A stretch of DNA of 10,474 bases from contig CANKNK010000032.1 in the NCBI GenBank assembly GCA_947483455.1, positions 1-10,474 of the forward strand, read 5' to 3'. Positions 1 through 5,749 of this stretch are shown here, piece by piece; positions within the stretch are counted from its first letter, which is position 1, and each line of letters begins with the position of its first letter. Position numbers and translations under genes: made by a program. The notes below the pieces were generated by a model. It was given only the letters and a program-made list of their open reading frames with translations. It did no database searches and was not told where the DNA came from. This DNA comes from Comamonadaceae bacterium. Its GTDB lineage: Bacteria > Pseudomonadota > Gammaproteobacteria > Burkholderiales > Burkholderiaceae_C.

Positions 1-655
1 ACTCCACGCGGATAGAGCCCTGCGATTGCAAGGTGTTCAGCGCCTCATTGACGCGCTGGCGCGACAAGCCGACCAAGTAGGCCAGTTCTTGCTGCGTGAT
101 GCGTAGCACCTCGCCGACGCCGGGGTAGAGCACCGGGTTGAACAGCGCGGCCAGACTGCGCGCAACGCGCACATCGGGGTTGTTCATGCGGTCAATTTCT
201 CTGGCGGCGATGAACTGGGCCAAGCGCTCATTGAGCTGGTTCATCACAAAACGGTTAAAGGCGATGGAGTTGTCCAGCAGCCAGTGGAAAGTGTCCACAT
301 GCAATCCGGCCACCCGGCTTTTTCGGAGGGTCTCGATGTTGTAGCGGTAGCTTTCGCGCTTCAAGGCAGTGCCTTCGCCAAACCAGCCACCCGGCGGAAT
401 GCCAGTGTAGGTGATGGTCTGTCCCTGGGCGTTGTCGGTGCTCATTTTGAGTAGACCGTCTATCACGCCAAACCAGTAGGTGACGGGTTTGCCGGTGCGG
501 CACAGCGTCTCCCCAGGGTTTGCCTCGGCGATCTTCAGGTCGGTGGCAGCCCGTTCGCGTTCATGGTTGGTGAGCAAGCGCATCCAAGGGATAGCCAAAA
601 GCTCCAGATCGGTGAGCGGCCTGCGGCGGGCGTGCAGTGCAGATTCCTGGGTCAT
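1..655 (-). CDS. Crp/Fnr-family transcriptional regulator (3' end off the window)
   Basis: I read 218 codons from the ATG at 655 down to the window edge with no stop; the last residues lie outside. A ribosome-binding site (AAAGGA, 664-669) sits 8 bases upstream of the ATG. Residues about 40-130 form a cNMP-binding-like jelly roll with the turn G-G-W-F-G-E-G (89-95). The Arg-Ser pair that grips the cAMP phosphate in E. coli CRP is not obvious (R-Y-N at 104-106), so the ligand may not be cAMP. A dimerisation helix (about 130-158) leads into a winged helix-turn-helix at 186-212, recognition helix S198-R-Q-R-V-N-E-A-L206. Only one cysteine (C52) is present, so it is not an FNR-type iron-sulfur oxygen sensor. 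It is divergent from the ligase/transporter operon, which makes it the likely local regulator (inference). Family assignment is firm; the effector is unknown. Confidence 0.93.
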   Translation of the reverse strand, partial: MTQESALHARRRPLTDLELLAIPWMRLLTNHERERAATDLKIAEANPGETLCRTGKPVTYWFGVIDGLLKMSTDNAQGQTITYTGIPPGGWFGEGTALKRESYRYNIETLRKSRVAGLHVDTFHWLLDNSIAFNRFVMNQLNERLAQFIAAREIDRMNNPDVRVARSLAALFNPVLYPGVGEVLRITQQELAYLVGLSRQRVNEALNTLQSQGSIRVE

Positions 656-663
656 GGCGGCTA

Positions 664-669
664 TCCTTT
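664..669 (-). promoter_or_regulatory. Shine-Dalgarno of the regulator gene
   Basis: AAAGGA on the minus strand lies 8 bases before the ATG at 655. It supports that start and puts the left boundary of the divergent intergenic region at 656. Confidence 0.75.
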
Positions 670-764
670 GGGGTTGACCAGGTCGCCTTGCCGGACGCTG
701 GGCGCAGTGAATTTCGTCAGCTATATGCAAGAGAAGGGAAAACACCTAGTCGAATTTCCTGCAA

Positions 765-782
765 TTGTCGTTCAAACGACAA
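765..782. promoter_or_regulatory. Perfect palindrome, probable operator of the Crp/Fnr-type regulator
   Basis: TTGTCGTT-CA-AACGACAA is a perfect 8-bp inverted repeat around a 2-base centre. It is the strongest symmetric element in the divergent region. Its size and symmetry fit a homodimeric Crp/Fnr protein, but it is neither the CRP (TGTGA-N6-TCACA) nor the FNR (TTGAT-N4-ATCAA) site. The centre (773.5) is 41.5 bases before the transcription start predicted from the -10-like TAGTAT at 803-808, which is class II activator geometry. Binding by the neighbouring regulator is inferred from position and symmetry. A short hairpin in a regulator leader is the main alternative. Confidence 0.65.
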
Positions 783-785
783 CAA

Positions 786-793
786 AACGTCAA
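786..793 (+). promoter_or_regulatory. Possible third operator half-site
   Basis: AACGTCAA matches the right arm of the palindrome (AACGACAA, 775-782) at 7 of 8 positions. It starts 11 bases later in the same orientation, about one helical turn. It could be an auxiliary half-site, but with one mismatch in 8 bases chance is a real possibility. Confidence 0.3.
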
Positions 794-802
794 ATGCCCT
801 TT

Positions 803-808
803 TAGTAT
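803..808 (+). promoter_or_regulatory. Putative -10 element of the ligase/transporter operon
   Basis: TAGTAT matches TATAAT at 4 of 6 positions. No acceptable -35 hexamer is found 16-19 bases upstream; that space is next to the palindrome. A weak -10 without a -35 fits an activator-dependent promoter. Transcription would start near 815 and leave a leader of about 56 bases. Prediction only. Confidence 0.4.
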
Positions 809-820
809 CAAGCGTAAGGA

Positions 821-849
821 CGCCCTGGCCTCTGAGCGAGGCGAAGGCG
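821..849 (+). other. Stem-loop in the 5' leader of the ligase gene
   Basis: CGCC (821-824) can pair with GGCG (846-849), and GCCTC (828-832) with GAGGC (838-842). A 3x3 internal loop separates the stems and the terminal loop is 5 bases. It ends 6 bases before the Shine-Dalgarno (856-862). No U-tract follows, so it is not a terminator. It could modulate translation or mRNA stability, or be incidental. Confidence 0.35.
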
Positions 850-870
850 CATACCGGAAGGAATTTTTCG

Positions 871-2817
871 ATGCAAACAACGTTTGTGCAATTGCTCATG
901 CAGCATGCCAAGGCACGCCCCCACGCGCCGGCCATGCGTGAAAAGGAATACGGCATCTGGCAGACCCTGACCTGGTCGCAATTAGCGGCCATGGTCGAGC
1001 AACTGGCTGCGGGCCTGCACCAAGCCGGTTTGCGCCGGGGCGAGCATATGGTGGTGGTGGGTGCGAACCGCCCGCGGCTGTACGCCACCATGCTGGCCGT
1101 GCAATCCTTGGGGGCGATCCCGGTGGCGCTTTACCAAGACGCCGTGGCTGCCGAATGCGTTTTCCCCATCCAGAACGCGGAAGTGCGCTTCGCCTTTGCC
1201 GAGGACCAGGAGCAGGTGGACAAGCTGCTGGAAGTGCGCGAGAGCGCGGCGCAACTCACACATATCTTTTTCGATGAGCCGCGCGGCTTGCGCAATTACG
1301 ACCAGCCTGGATTGCAGTCCATGGATGCTTTGCAGGAAGCGGGAAAGGCCTATGCGGCGGAGCATCCGGCATTCTTTGCAGAAGCGGTAGCTCGCGTGAT
1401 GCCCGACGATACCGCGGCGATGTTTTTTACCTCGGGCACTACCGGCAAGCCCAAAGGTGTGGTGCATAGCCATGACACCTTGCTCAACCGCGCCCGCGCT
1501 GGCGCTGCTTTCGACCGCCTGACGGATAAGGAGGAAGTACTGGCCTATATGCCGGTGGCCTGGATCGGTCAGAATATTTTTAGCTATGCGCAATGGTTGT
1601 CCTGCGGCTATGTGGTGAACTGCCCGGAGTCGGCGGCCACGTCTACCATTGACCTCAAAGAAATTGGGCCGACCTATTATTTCGCGCCGCCGCGCGTGTT
1701 TGAGGGCTTGCTCACCAGCGTGATGATCCGCATGGAAGACGCCTCGGCCATCAAGCGCAGCATGTTCCATGCGTGCATGCGCCTGGCCAAGCGTGTCGGG
1801 CCGGTGCTCAGTAGCGGTGGCCAAGTGTCCCTGGTGGACCGCGCCTTGTATGCGCTGGGCAATGTGCTGGTGTACGGCCCGCTACGTAACAACCTGGGTT
1901 TGAGCCGGGTGCGTGTGGCCTATACCGCCGGTGAGGCCATCGGGCCCGATTTGTTTAGTTTTTACCGCTCCATTGGCGTCAACTTGAAACAGTTGTACGG
2001 CTCCACGGAAACCGCCGTCTTTGTCTGTTTACAGCCCGATAACCAGGCCCATGCCGATACCGTAGGCGTGCCTTGCGAAGGTGTGCAAATCAAGGTCGAT
2101 GACAGTGGTGAGATTTTGGTGAAATCGCCCGGCTTGCTGCGCGGCTATTACAAAAATCCAGAGGCAACCGCAGAAGTATTGAGCGCCGACGGCTGGTACC
2201 ACACCAACGATGCCGGCTTTATCGACGCGCAAGGTCACCTGAAAATTATCGACCGCGTCAAAGATGTAGGCCGGGTGCGGGGTGGCACGTTTGACGGGGC
2301 TATGTTCGCCCCCAAGTATGTAGAGAACAAACTCAAATTCTTCCAGCACATCAAAGAGGTCGTGGCCTACGGCGACGGGCGCGAAAAAGTGTGTGTATTG
2401 ATCAATATCGACTTTGATGCGGTGGGCAACTGGGCCGAGCGGCGTAACTTGCCCTATGCTGGGTACACCGATCTGGCGCAAAAACCACAGGTGTATCAAC
2501 TGATCAAAGAATGCGTGGAACAGGTCAATGCGGATCTCAGCCGTGACACATTGCTGGCCGGTAGCCAGGTCAGCCGCTTTCTGGTCTTGCACAAGGAATT
2601 GGACGCCGATGACGGCGAACTCACGCGGACCAACAAAGTGCGCCGTGGCTTTATCGCCGAGAAATACCAGGTGCTGGTCGATGCCTTGTACCAAGGGCGC
2701 AGCGAACAGTTTATTGAGACGCAAGTGAAGTTTGAAGACGGGCGTACCGGCAGCGTGAGCGCTACCCTGAAGATCGAGGACGCCAACATTTTCGCTCCCG
2801 TGAAGGCCGCAGCATGA
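871..2817 (+). CDS. AMP-dependent acyl-CoA synthetase (long-chain acyl-CoA ligase type)
   Basis: A 648-residue ANL-superfamily enzyme that would adenylate a carboxylic acid with ATP and transfer it to CoA. The P-loop is T187-S-G-T-T-G-K-P-K195, the A5 motif Y376-G-S-T-E-T381, and the ribose-binding motif W442-Y-H-T-N-D447. The hinge D461-R462 is followed by the extended G-G-T-F-D-G-A-M-F-A-P segment typical of the longer fatty-acyl type. A C-terminal lysine (K589, in L-T-R-T-N-K) sits at the catalytic position. All key residues appear intact. No signal peptide or clear membrane span, so cytoplasmic. The start is ATG 871 because GGAAGGA (856-862) lies 8 bases upstream; the frame is open back to 637 but that would run through the promoter. 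Its stop overlaps the livG start by 4 bases (ATGA), so translation is probably coupled. Substrate unresolved: a fatty or aryl-alkyl acid imported by the adjacent transporter is my inference. Confidence 0.93.
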   Translation: MQTTFVQLLMQHAKARPHAPAMREKEYGIWQTLTWSQLAAMVEQLAAGLHQAGLRRGEHMVVVGANRPRLYATMLAVQSLGAIPVALYQDAVAAECVFPIQNAEVRFAFAEDQEQVDKLLEVRESAAQLTHIFFDEPRGLRNYDQPGLQSMDALQEAGKAYAAEHPAFFAEAVARVMPDDTAAMFFTSGTTGKPKGVVHSHDTLLNRARAGAAFDRLTDKEEVLAYMPVAWIGQNIFSYAQWLSCGYVVNCPESAATSTIDLKEIGPTYYFAPPRVFEGLLTSVMIRMEDASAIKRSMFHACMRLAKRVGPVLSSGGQVSLVDRALYALGNVLVYGPLRNNLGLSRVRVAYTAGEAIGPDLFSFYRSIGVNLKQLYGSTETAVFVCLQPDNQAHADTVGVPCEGVQIKVDDSGEILVKSPGLLRGYYKNPEATAEVLSADGWYHTNDAGFIDAQGHLKIIDRVKDVGRVRGGTFDGAMFAPKYVENKLKFFQHIKEVVAYGDGREKVCVLINIDFDAVGNWAERRNLPYAGYTDLAQKPQVYQLIKECVEQVNADLSRDTLLAGSQVSRFLVLHKELDADDGELTRTNKVRRGFIAEKYQVLVDALYQGRSEQFIETQVKFEDGRTGSVSATLKIEDANIFAPVKAAA

Positions 2818-3596
2818 GCAAAAAAATCGGCGACGTCATTTTGAACGTCAGCAATATTTCCCTGGCCTTTGGTGGCGTGAAGGCGCTGACCGATATTTCC
2901 TTTGACGTGCGCGAGCATGAGATCCGCGCCATTATCGGACCCAATGGCGCAGGAAAGAGCTCGATGCTCAATTGCATCAACGGCGTCTACACACCGCAGC
3001 ACGGCTCGATCACCTTCCGGGGTAAAACCTTTAGCCATATGGACAGCCACGACGTGGCAACCATGGGAATTGCCCGCACCTTCCAAAACTTGGCTTTGTT
3101 CAAAGGCATGAGCGTGCTGGACAACCTGATGTCCGGGCGCAACCTCAAAATCAAAAGCAATATATTTTTACAGGCGCTGCGCATCGGCCCGGCCGAGCGC
3201 GAGGAGATCATGCACCGCGAGGCAGTGGAGCGGATTATTGATTTTCTGGAGATACAGGCCTACCGCAAAACGCCCGTCGGGCAACTGCCTTATGGTTTAC
3301 AAAAGCGCGTCGATTTGGGCCGCGCTTTGGCGATGGAGCCGCAGGTTTTGCTGCTCGATGAACCGATGGCCGGTATGAATGTTGAAGAAAAGCAGGACAT
3401 GTGCCGCTTTGTGCTGGATGTGAACGACGAATTCGGTACCACGGTAGTGCTGATTGAGCACGACATGAGCGTGGTGATGGACATCAGCGACCGCGTGGTG
3501 GTGCTGGACTACGGCAAAAAAATTGGCGATGGCACGCCCGATGAAGTGCGCAACAACCCCGATGTAATCAGCGCCTATCTGGGCACCAGTCACTAA
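2814..3596 (+). CDS. livG: HAAT-family ABC transporter ATP-binding protein (LivG-like)
   Basis: A 260-residue nucleotide-binding subunit of a branched-chain-amino-acid-type importer. The Walker A is G42-P-N-G-A-G-K-S49, Q-loop Q91 (T-F-Q-N), Walker B L179-L-L-D182-E183, and switch histidine H216 (I-E-H-D). The signature is L158-P-Y-G-L-Q163 instead of LSGGQ. LivG proteins as a group depart from LSGGQ here (A-Y-G-D-Q in E. coli), so this is a family trait, not decay. The start ATG overlaps the ligase stop by 4 bases. It should pair with the LivF-like ATPase at 7168-7980 on the cytoplasmic face of the LivH/LivM channel. The symbol marks the family; leucine is not claimed as the substrate. Confidence 0.95.
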   Translation: MSKKIGDVILNVSNISLAFGGVKALTDISFDVREHEIRAIIGPNGAGKSSMLNCINGVYTPQHGSITFRGKTFSHMDSHDVATMGIARTFQNLALFKGMSVLDNLMSGRNLKIKSNIFLQALRIGPAEREEIMHREAVERIIDFLEIQAYRKTPVGQLPYGLQKRVDLGRALAMEPQVLLLDEPMAGMNVEEKQDMCRFVLDVNDEFGTTVVLIEHDMSVVMDISDRVVVLDYGKKIGDGTPDEVRNNPDVISAYLGTSH

Positions 3597-3611
3597 GGGC
3601 GGGGCAAGACG

Positions 3612-3665
3612 ATGCAAAACAAAATGCAAAAAAATGGCGTGTGGGCATTTGGAGAGGGCGTGTAA
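3612..3665 (+). CDS. Possible 17-codon leader ORF upstream of livH
   Basis: ATG at 3612 opens a 17-residue reading frame (M-Q-N-K-M-Q-K-N-G-V-W-A-F-G-E-G-V) ending at TAA 3663-3665, only 2 bases before the livH ATG. It contains the livH Shine-Dalgarno (3651-3657) within its coding part. Its own ribosome-binding site is poor: nothing better than a G-rich stretch at 3597-3604. It may serve translational coupling, or be a chance ORF in the 71-base gap between livG and livH. It includes a direct repeat, ATGCAAAA at 3612-3619 and 3624-3631. Confidence 0.2.
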   Translation: MQNKMQKNGVWAFGEGV

Positions 3666-3667
3666 CC

Positions 3668-4600
3668 ATGGGATTCTTTCTTGAAACTTTGCTGGGCGGC
3701 CTGATGGCCGGCATGTTGTATTCCCTGGTGGCGCTAGGCTTTGTGCTGATTTACAAAGCCTCGGGCGTGTTCAATTTCGCCCAGGGCGCAATGGTCTTGT
3801 TTGCAGCCCTGGCGATGGCCCGTTTTGCCGAGTGGGTGCCGCTGTGGACCGGCATCGCCGACAACCGTTTAGTGACGACTTCCATAGCCTTTATCCTGGC
3901 AGGCGTGGTCATGTTTTTGGTAGCCTGGACGGTAGAGCGCTTGGTGCTGCGCCATTTGGTGAACCAGGAAGGCACCACGCTTTTGATGGCGACCCTGGGC
4001 ATCGCCTACTTGCTCGACGGCGTAGGCCAGACGATTTTTGGCAGCGATATTTACAAAATCGACATTGGCATGCCCAAAGAGCCCATCATGGCTTTTGAGT
4101 CCACTTTCCCCGGTGGCATATTGATTAACAAAGAAGACCTGATTGCCGCCGTGATCGCAGCAGGCCTGGTGATCTTGCTGACTCTGTTCTTCCAGAAAAC
4201 CTCGACCGGCCGGGCCCTGCGCGCGGTGGCTGATGACCACCAAGCCGCGCAGTCCATCGGTATTCCGCTAGACCGTATCTGGGTGGTGGTGTGGTGTGTC
4301 GCCGGTGTCGTGGCCCTGGTGGCTGGCATGATTTGGGGCAGCAAGCTGGGCGTGCAATTTACCTTGTCCACGGTCGCTATGCGCGCGCTACCGGTGGTGA
4401 TTCTTGGTGGGCTTACCTCGGTTCCCGGCGCGATTCTGGGCGGTTTGATTATTGGTGTGGGTGAAAAACTGTCCGAAGTGTTTCTAGGGCCTTATGTAGG
4501 TGGCGGCATCGAGATCTGGTTTGCCTATGTATTGGCGCTGATCGTCTTGCTGTTCCGTCCGCAAGGCCTGTTCGGCGAAAAAATCATTGACCGCGTCTGA
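3668..4600 (+). CDS. livH: HAAT-family ABC transporter permease (LivH-like)
   Basis: A 310-residue, highly hydrophobic inner-membrane protein with roughly eight membrane-spanning segments by eye. The N-terminal G-V-F-N-F-A-Q-G-A-M block (33-42) is a LivH hallmark. The cytoplasmic coupling loop T178-S-T-G-R-A-L-R-A-V with D-D-H-Q-A-A-Q-S-I-G-I-P following (to about 200) is the EAA-like contact with the ATPases. The C-terminus reads L-L-F-R-P-Q-G-L-F-G, also family-typical. The frame is open from GTG 3641, but I choose ATG 3668: GGAGAGG (3651-3657) precedes it by 10 bases and M-G-F-F-L-E-T-L-L-G-G matches the usual LivH N-terminus. It follows livG after 71 bases and is joined to livM by an 11-base gap. 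Together with LivM it forms the translocation pathway. Confidence 0.94.
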   Translation: MGFFLETLLGGLMAGMLYSLVALGFVLIYKASGVFNFAQGAMVLFAALAMARFAEWVPLWTGIADNRLVTTSIAFILAGVVMFLVAWTVERLVLRHLVNQEGTTLLMATLGIAYLLDGVGQTIFGSDIYKIDIGMPKEPIMAFESTFPGGILINKEDLIAAVIAAGLVILLTLFFQKTSTGRALRAVADDHQAAQSIGIPLDRIWVVVWCVAGVVALVAGMIWGSKLGVQFTLSTVAMRALPVVILGGLTSVPGAILGGLIIGVGEKLSEVFLGPYVGGGIEIWFAYVLALIVLLFRPQGLFGEKIIDRV

Positions 4601-4611
4601 AGGACTCCACC

Positions 4612-5688
4612 ATGTTTTACAGAGAAAACGGCCAATTCAAAACCAGCTACCGGGCGGATCAACAGATATTCGGCATCACGCAGGATCGTATCGGTGTATT
4701 GCTACTCATCGCTTTCGCGTTTATGGGCGTGCCATTCCTGGCCGATGAATACATGTTTCGCGCCATTTTGGTGCCCTTCCTCATCCTGTCGCTAGCGGCT
4801 TTGGGGGTGAACATACTGGTCGGCTACTGCGGCCAAATTTCCCTGGGTTCCGGCGCCTTTATGGCGGTGGGCGCTTATGCGGCCTTTAACTTCTTTGTAC
4901 GTGTTGATGGCATGCCGGTGGTTCTGGCGATACTTTTAGGGGGCGTGTTCTCCACACTGGTCGGAATGTTTTTCGGCATACCTAGCTTGCGCGTAAAAGG
5001 CTTGTACTTGGCAGTAGCTACCTTGGCCGCACAGTTTTTCTGCGATTGGGCGTTTTTGCGTATCACGTGGTTTACCAATGATTCGGCCTCGGGCACGGCC
5101 TCGGTTGCAGATTTGCAGGTCTTGGGCTATGCGATTACGACGCCGCTAGCCAAATATTTGTTCTGCCTGAGTTTTTTGGTAGTGTTTGGCTTGTTGGCCA
5201 AGAACCTGGTGCGCGGCGCGATTGGCCGCGAGTGGATGGCGATCCGCGATATGGACGTGGCCGCTGCCGTGATCGGCATTCGTCCGATGTACGCCAAGCT
5301 CAGCGCTTTTGCTGTGAGCTCCTTTATTGTGGGCGTGGCCGGTGCATTGTGGGCCTTTGTGTACTTGGGCTCCTGGGAGCCTGCGGCCTTCTCGGTAGAC
5401 CGCTCCTTTCAATTGCTGTTCATGGTGATTTTGGGTGGGATGGGCTCGATCATGGGTAGCTTTTTTGGTGCGGCGTTTATTGTGGTCTTGCCAATTGCGA
5501 TCAACCAGTTTTTGCCGGTTTTGGGTCATTTGTTTGGCTTTACTGTAGATACGGCGGCCCTGACCCACACCGAATTTATAGTGTTTGGCGCCTTGATCGT
5601 TTGGTTCCTGATTGTGGAGCCGCACGGTCTGGCACGATTGTGGAGCGTGGGTAAGCAAAAGATGCGTATTTGGCCTTTCCCGCATTGA
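4612..5688 (+). CDS. livM: HAAT-family ABC transporter permease (LivM-like)
   Basis: A 358-residue polytopic membrane protein, second permease of the importer. A cytoplasmic N-terminal stretch of about 25 polar residues precedes the first membrane segment. The diagnostic block G71-Y-C-G-Q-I-S-L-G-S-G-A-F-M-A-V-G-A-Y-A90 is present. So are G-I-P-S-L-R-V-K-G-L-Y-L-A-V-A-T-L-A and the coupling loop R-E-W-M-A-I-R-D-M-D-V-A-A-A-V-I-G-I, in the LivM order. The ribosome-binding site GAAGGA (4599-4604) overlaps the livH stop and is 7 bases from the ATG, so livH and livM are probably translated together. Shorter than E. coli LivM, as is common for LivM proteins outside enterics. Its 3' neighbour is the binding-protein gene after a G/T-rich spacer. 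Confidence 0.94.
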   Translation: MFYRENGQFKTSYRADQQIFGITQDRIGVLLLIAFAFMGVPFLADEYMFRAILVPFLILSLAALGVNILVGYCGQISLGSGAFMAVGAYAAFNFFVRVDGMPVVLAILLGGVFSTLVGMFFGIPSLRVKGLYLAVATLAAQFFCDWAFLRITWFTNDSASGTASVADLQVLGYAITTPLAKYLFCLSFLVVFGLLAKNLVRGAIGREWMAIRDMDVAAAVIGIRPMYAKLSAFAVSSFIVGVAGALWAFVYLGSWEPAAFSVDRSFQLLFMVILGGMGSIMGSFFGAAFIVVLPIAINQFLPVLGHLFGFTVDTAALTHTEFIVFGALIVWFLIVEPHGLARLWSVGKQKMRIWPFPH

Positions 5689-5690
5689 AG

Positions 5691-5729
5691 TTTGCTGGTG
5701 TAGTTTGTTTTTTTGTTGGTGGTTGGTTT
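5691..5729 (+). other. G/T-rich, C- and A-poor spacer before the binding-protein gene
   Basis: In these 39 bases only one C (5695) and one A (5702) occur; the rest is G or T, including a run of seven T. The transcript here would be almost free of Watson-Crick self-pairing and U-rich. It could act as an unstructured translation-enhancing leader or an RNase E-type entry site between livM and the binding-protein gene. No hairpin precedes the T-run, so it is not a normal terminator. Confidence 0.4.
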
Positions 5730-5737
5730 CAATATTC

Positions 5738-5744
5738 AAGGAGA
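5738..5744 (+). promoter_or_regulatory. Strong Shine-Dalgarno of the binding-protein gene
   Basis: AAGGAGA lies 5 bases before ATG 5750 and is the best ribosome-binding site in the window. It decides the start of a frame that is open back to 5612. An out-of-frame ATG at 5746 is only 1 base from the site and is unlikely to be used. Confidence 0.8.
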
Positions 5745-5749
5745 CATGT

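Noticed and set aside
637..870. N-terminal extension of the acyl-CoA synthetase by 78 codons from 637
   Set aside because: It would overlap the regulator's start and code through the palindrome and promoter; the added residues resemble no ligase N-terminus, and a good Shine-Dalgarno sits before ATG 871.
982..1824. 280-codon open frame on the minus strand inside the ligase gene
   Set aside because: It is antisense to a clearly conserved enzyme, has low-complexity His/Arg-rich composition, and is best explained as a codon-bias shadow.
2029..2724. 231-codon open frame on the minus strand inside the ligase gene
   Set aside because: Antisense to the conserved C-terminal domain, no recognisable motif and no supporting start context.
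3285..3310. Non-LSGGQ signature in LivG as a sign of decay
   Set aside because: LivG family members usually depart from LSGGQ here, and the rest of the domain is intact.
3641..3667. GTG start for livH, 9 codons upstream
   Set aside because: It overlaps the Shine-Dalgarno used by ATG 3668 and adds residues not seen at LivH N-termini.
5612..5749. Upstream start for the binding protein within the livM gene
   Set aside because: It would bury the signal peptide 46 residues in; ATG 5750 has a strong Shine-Dalgarno and a perfect export signal.
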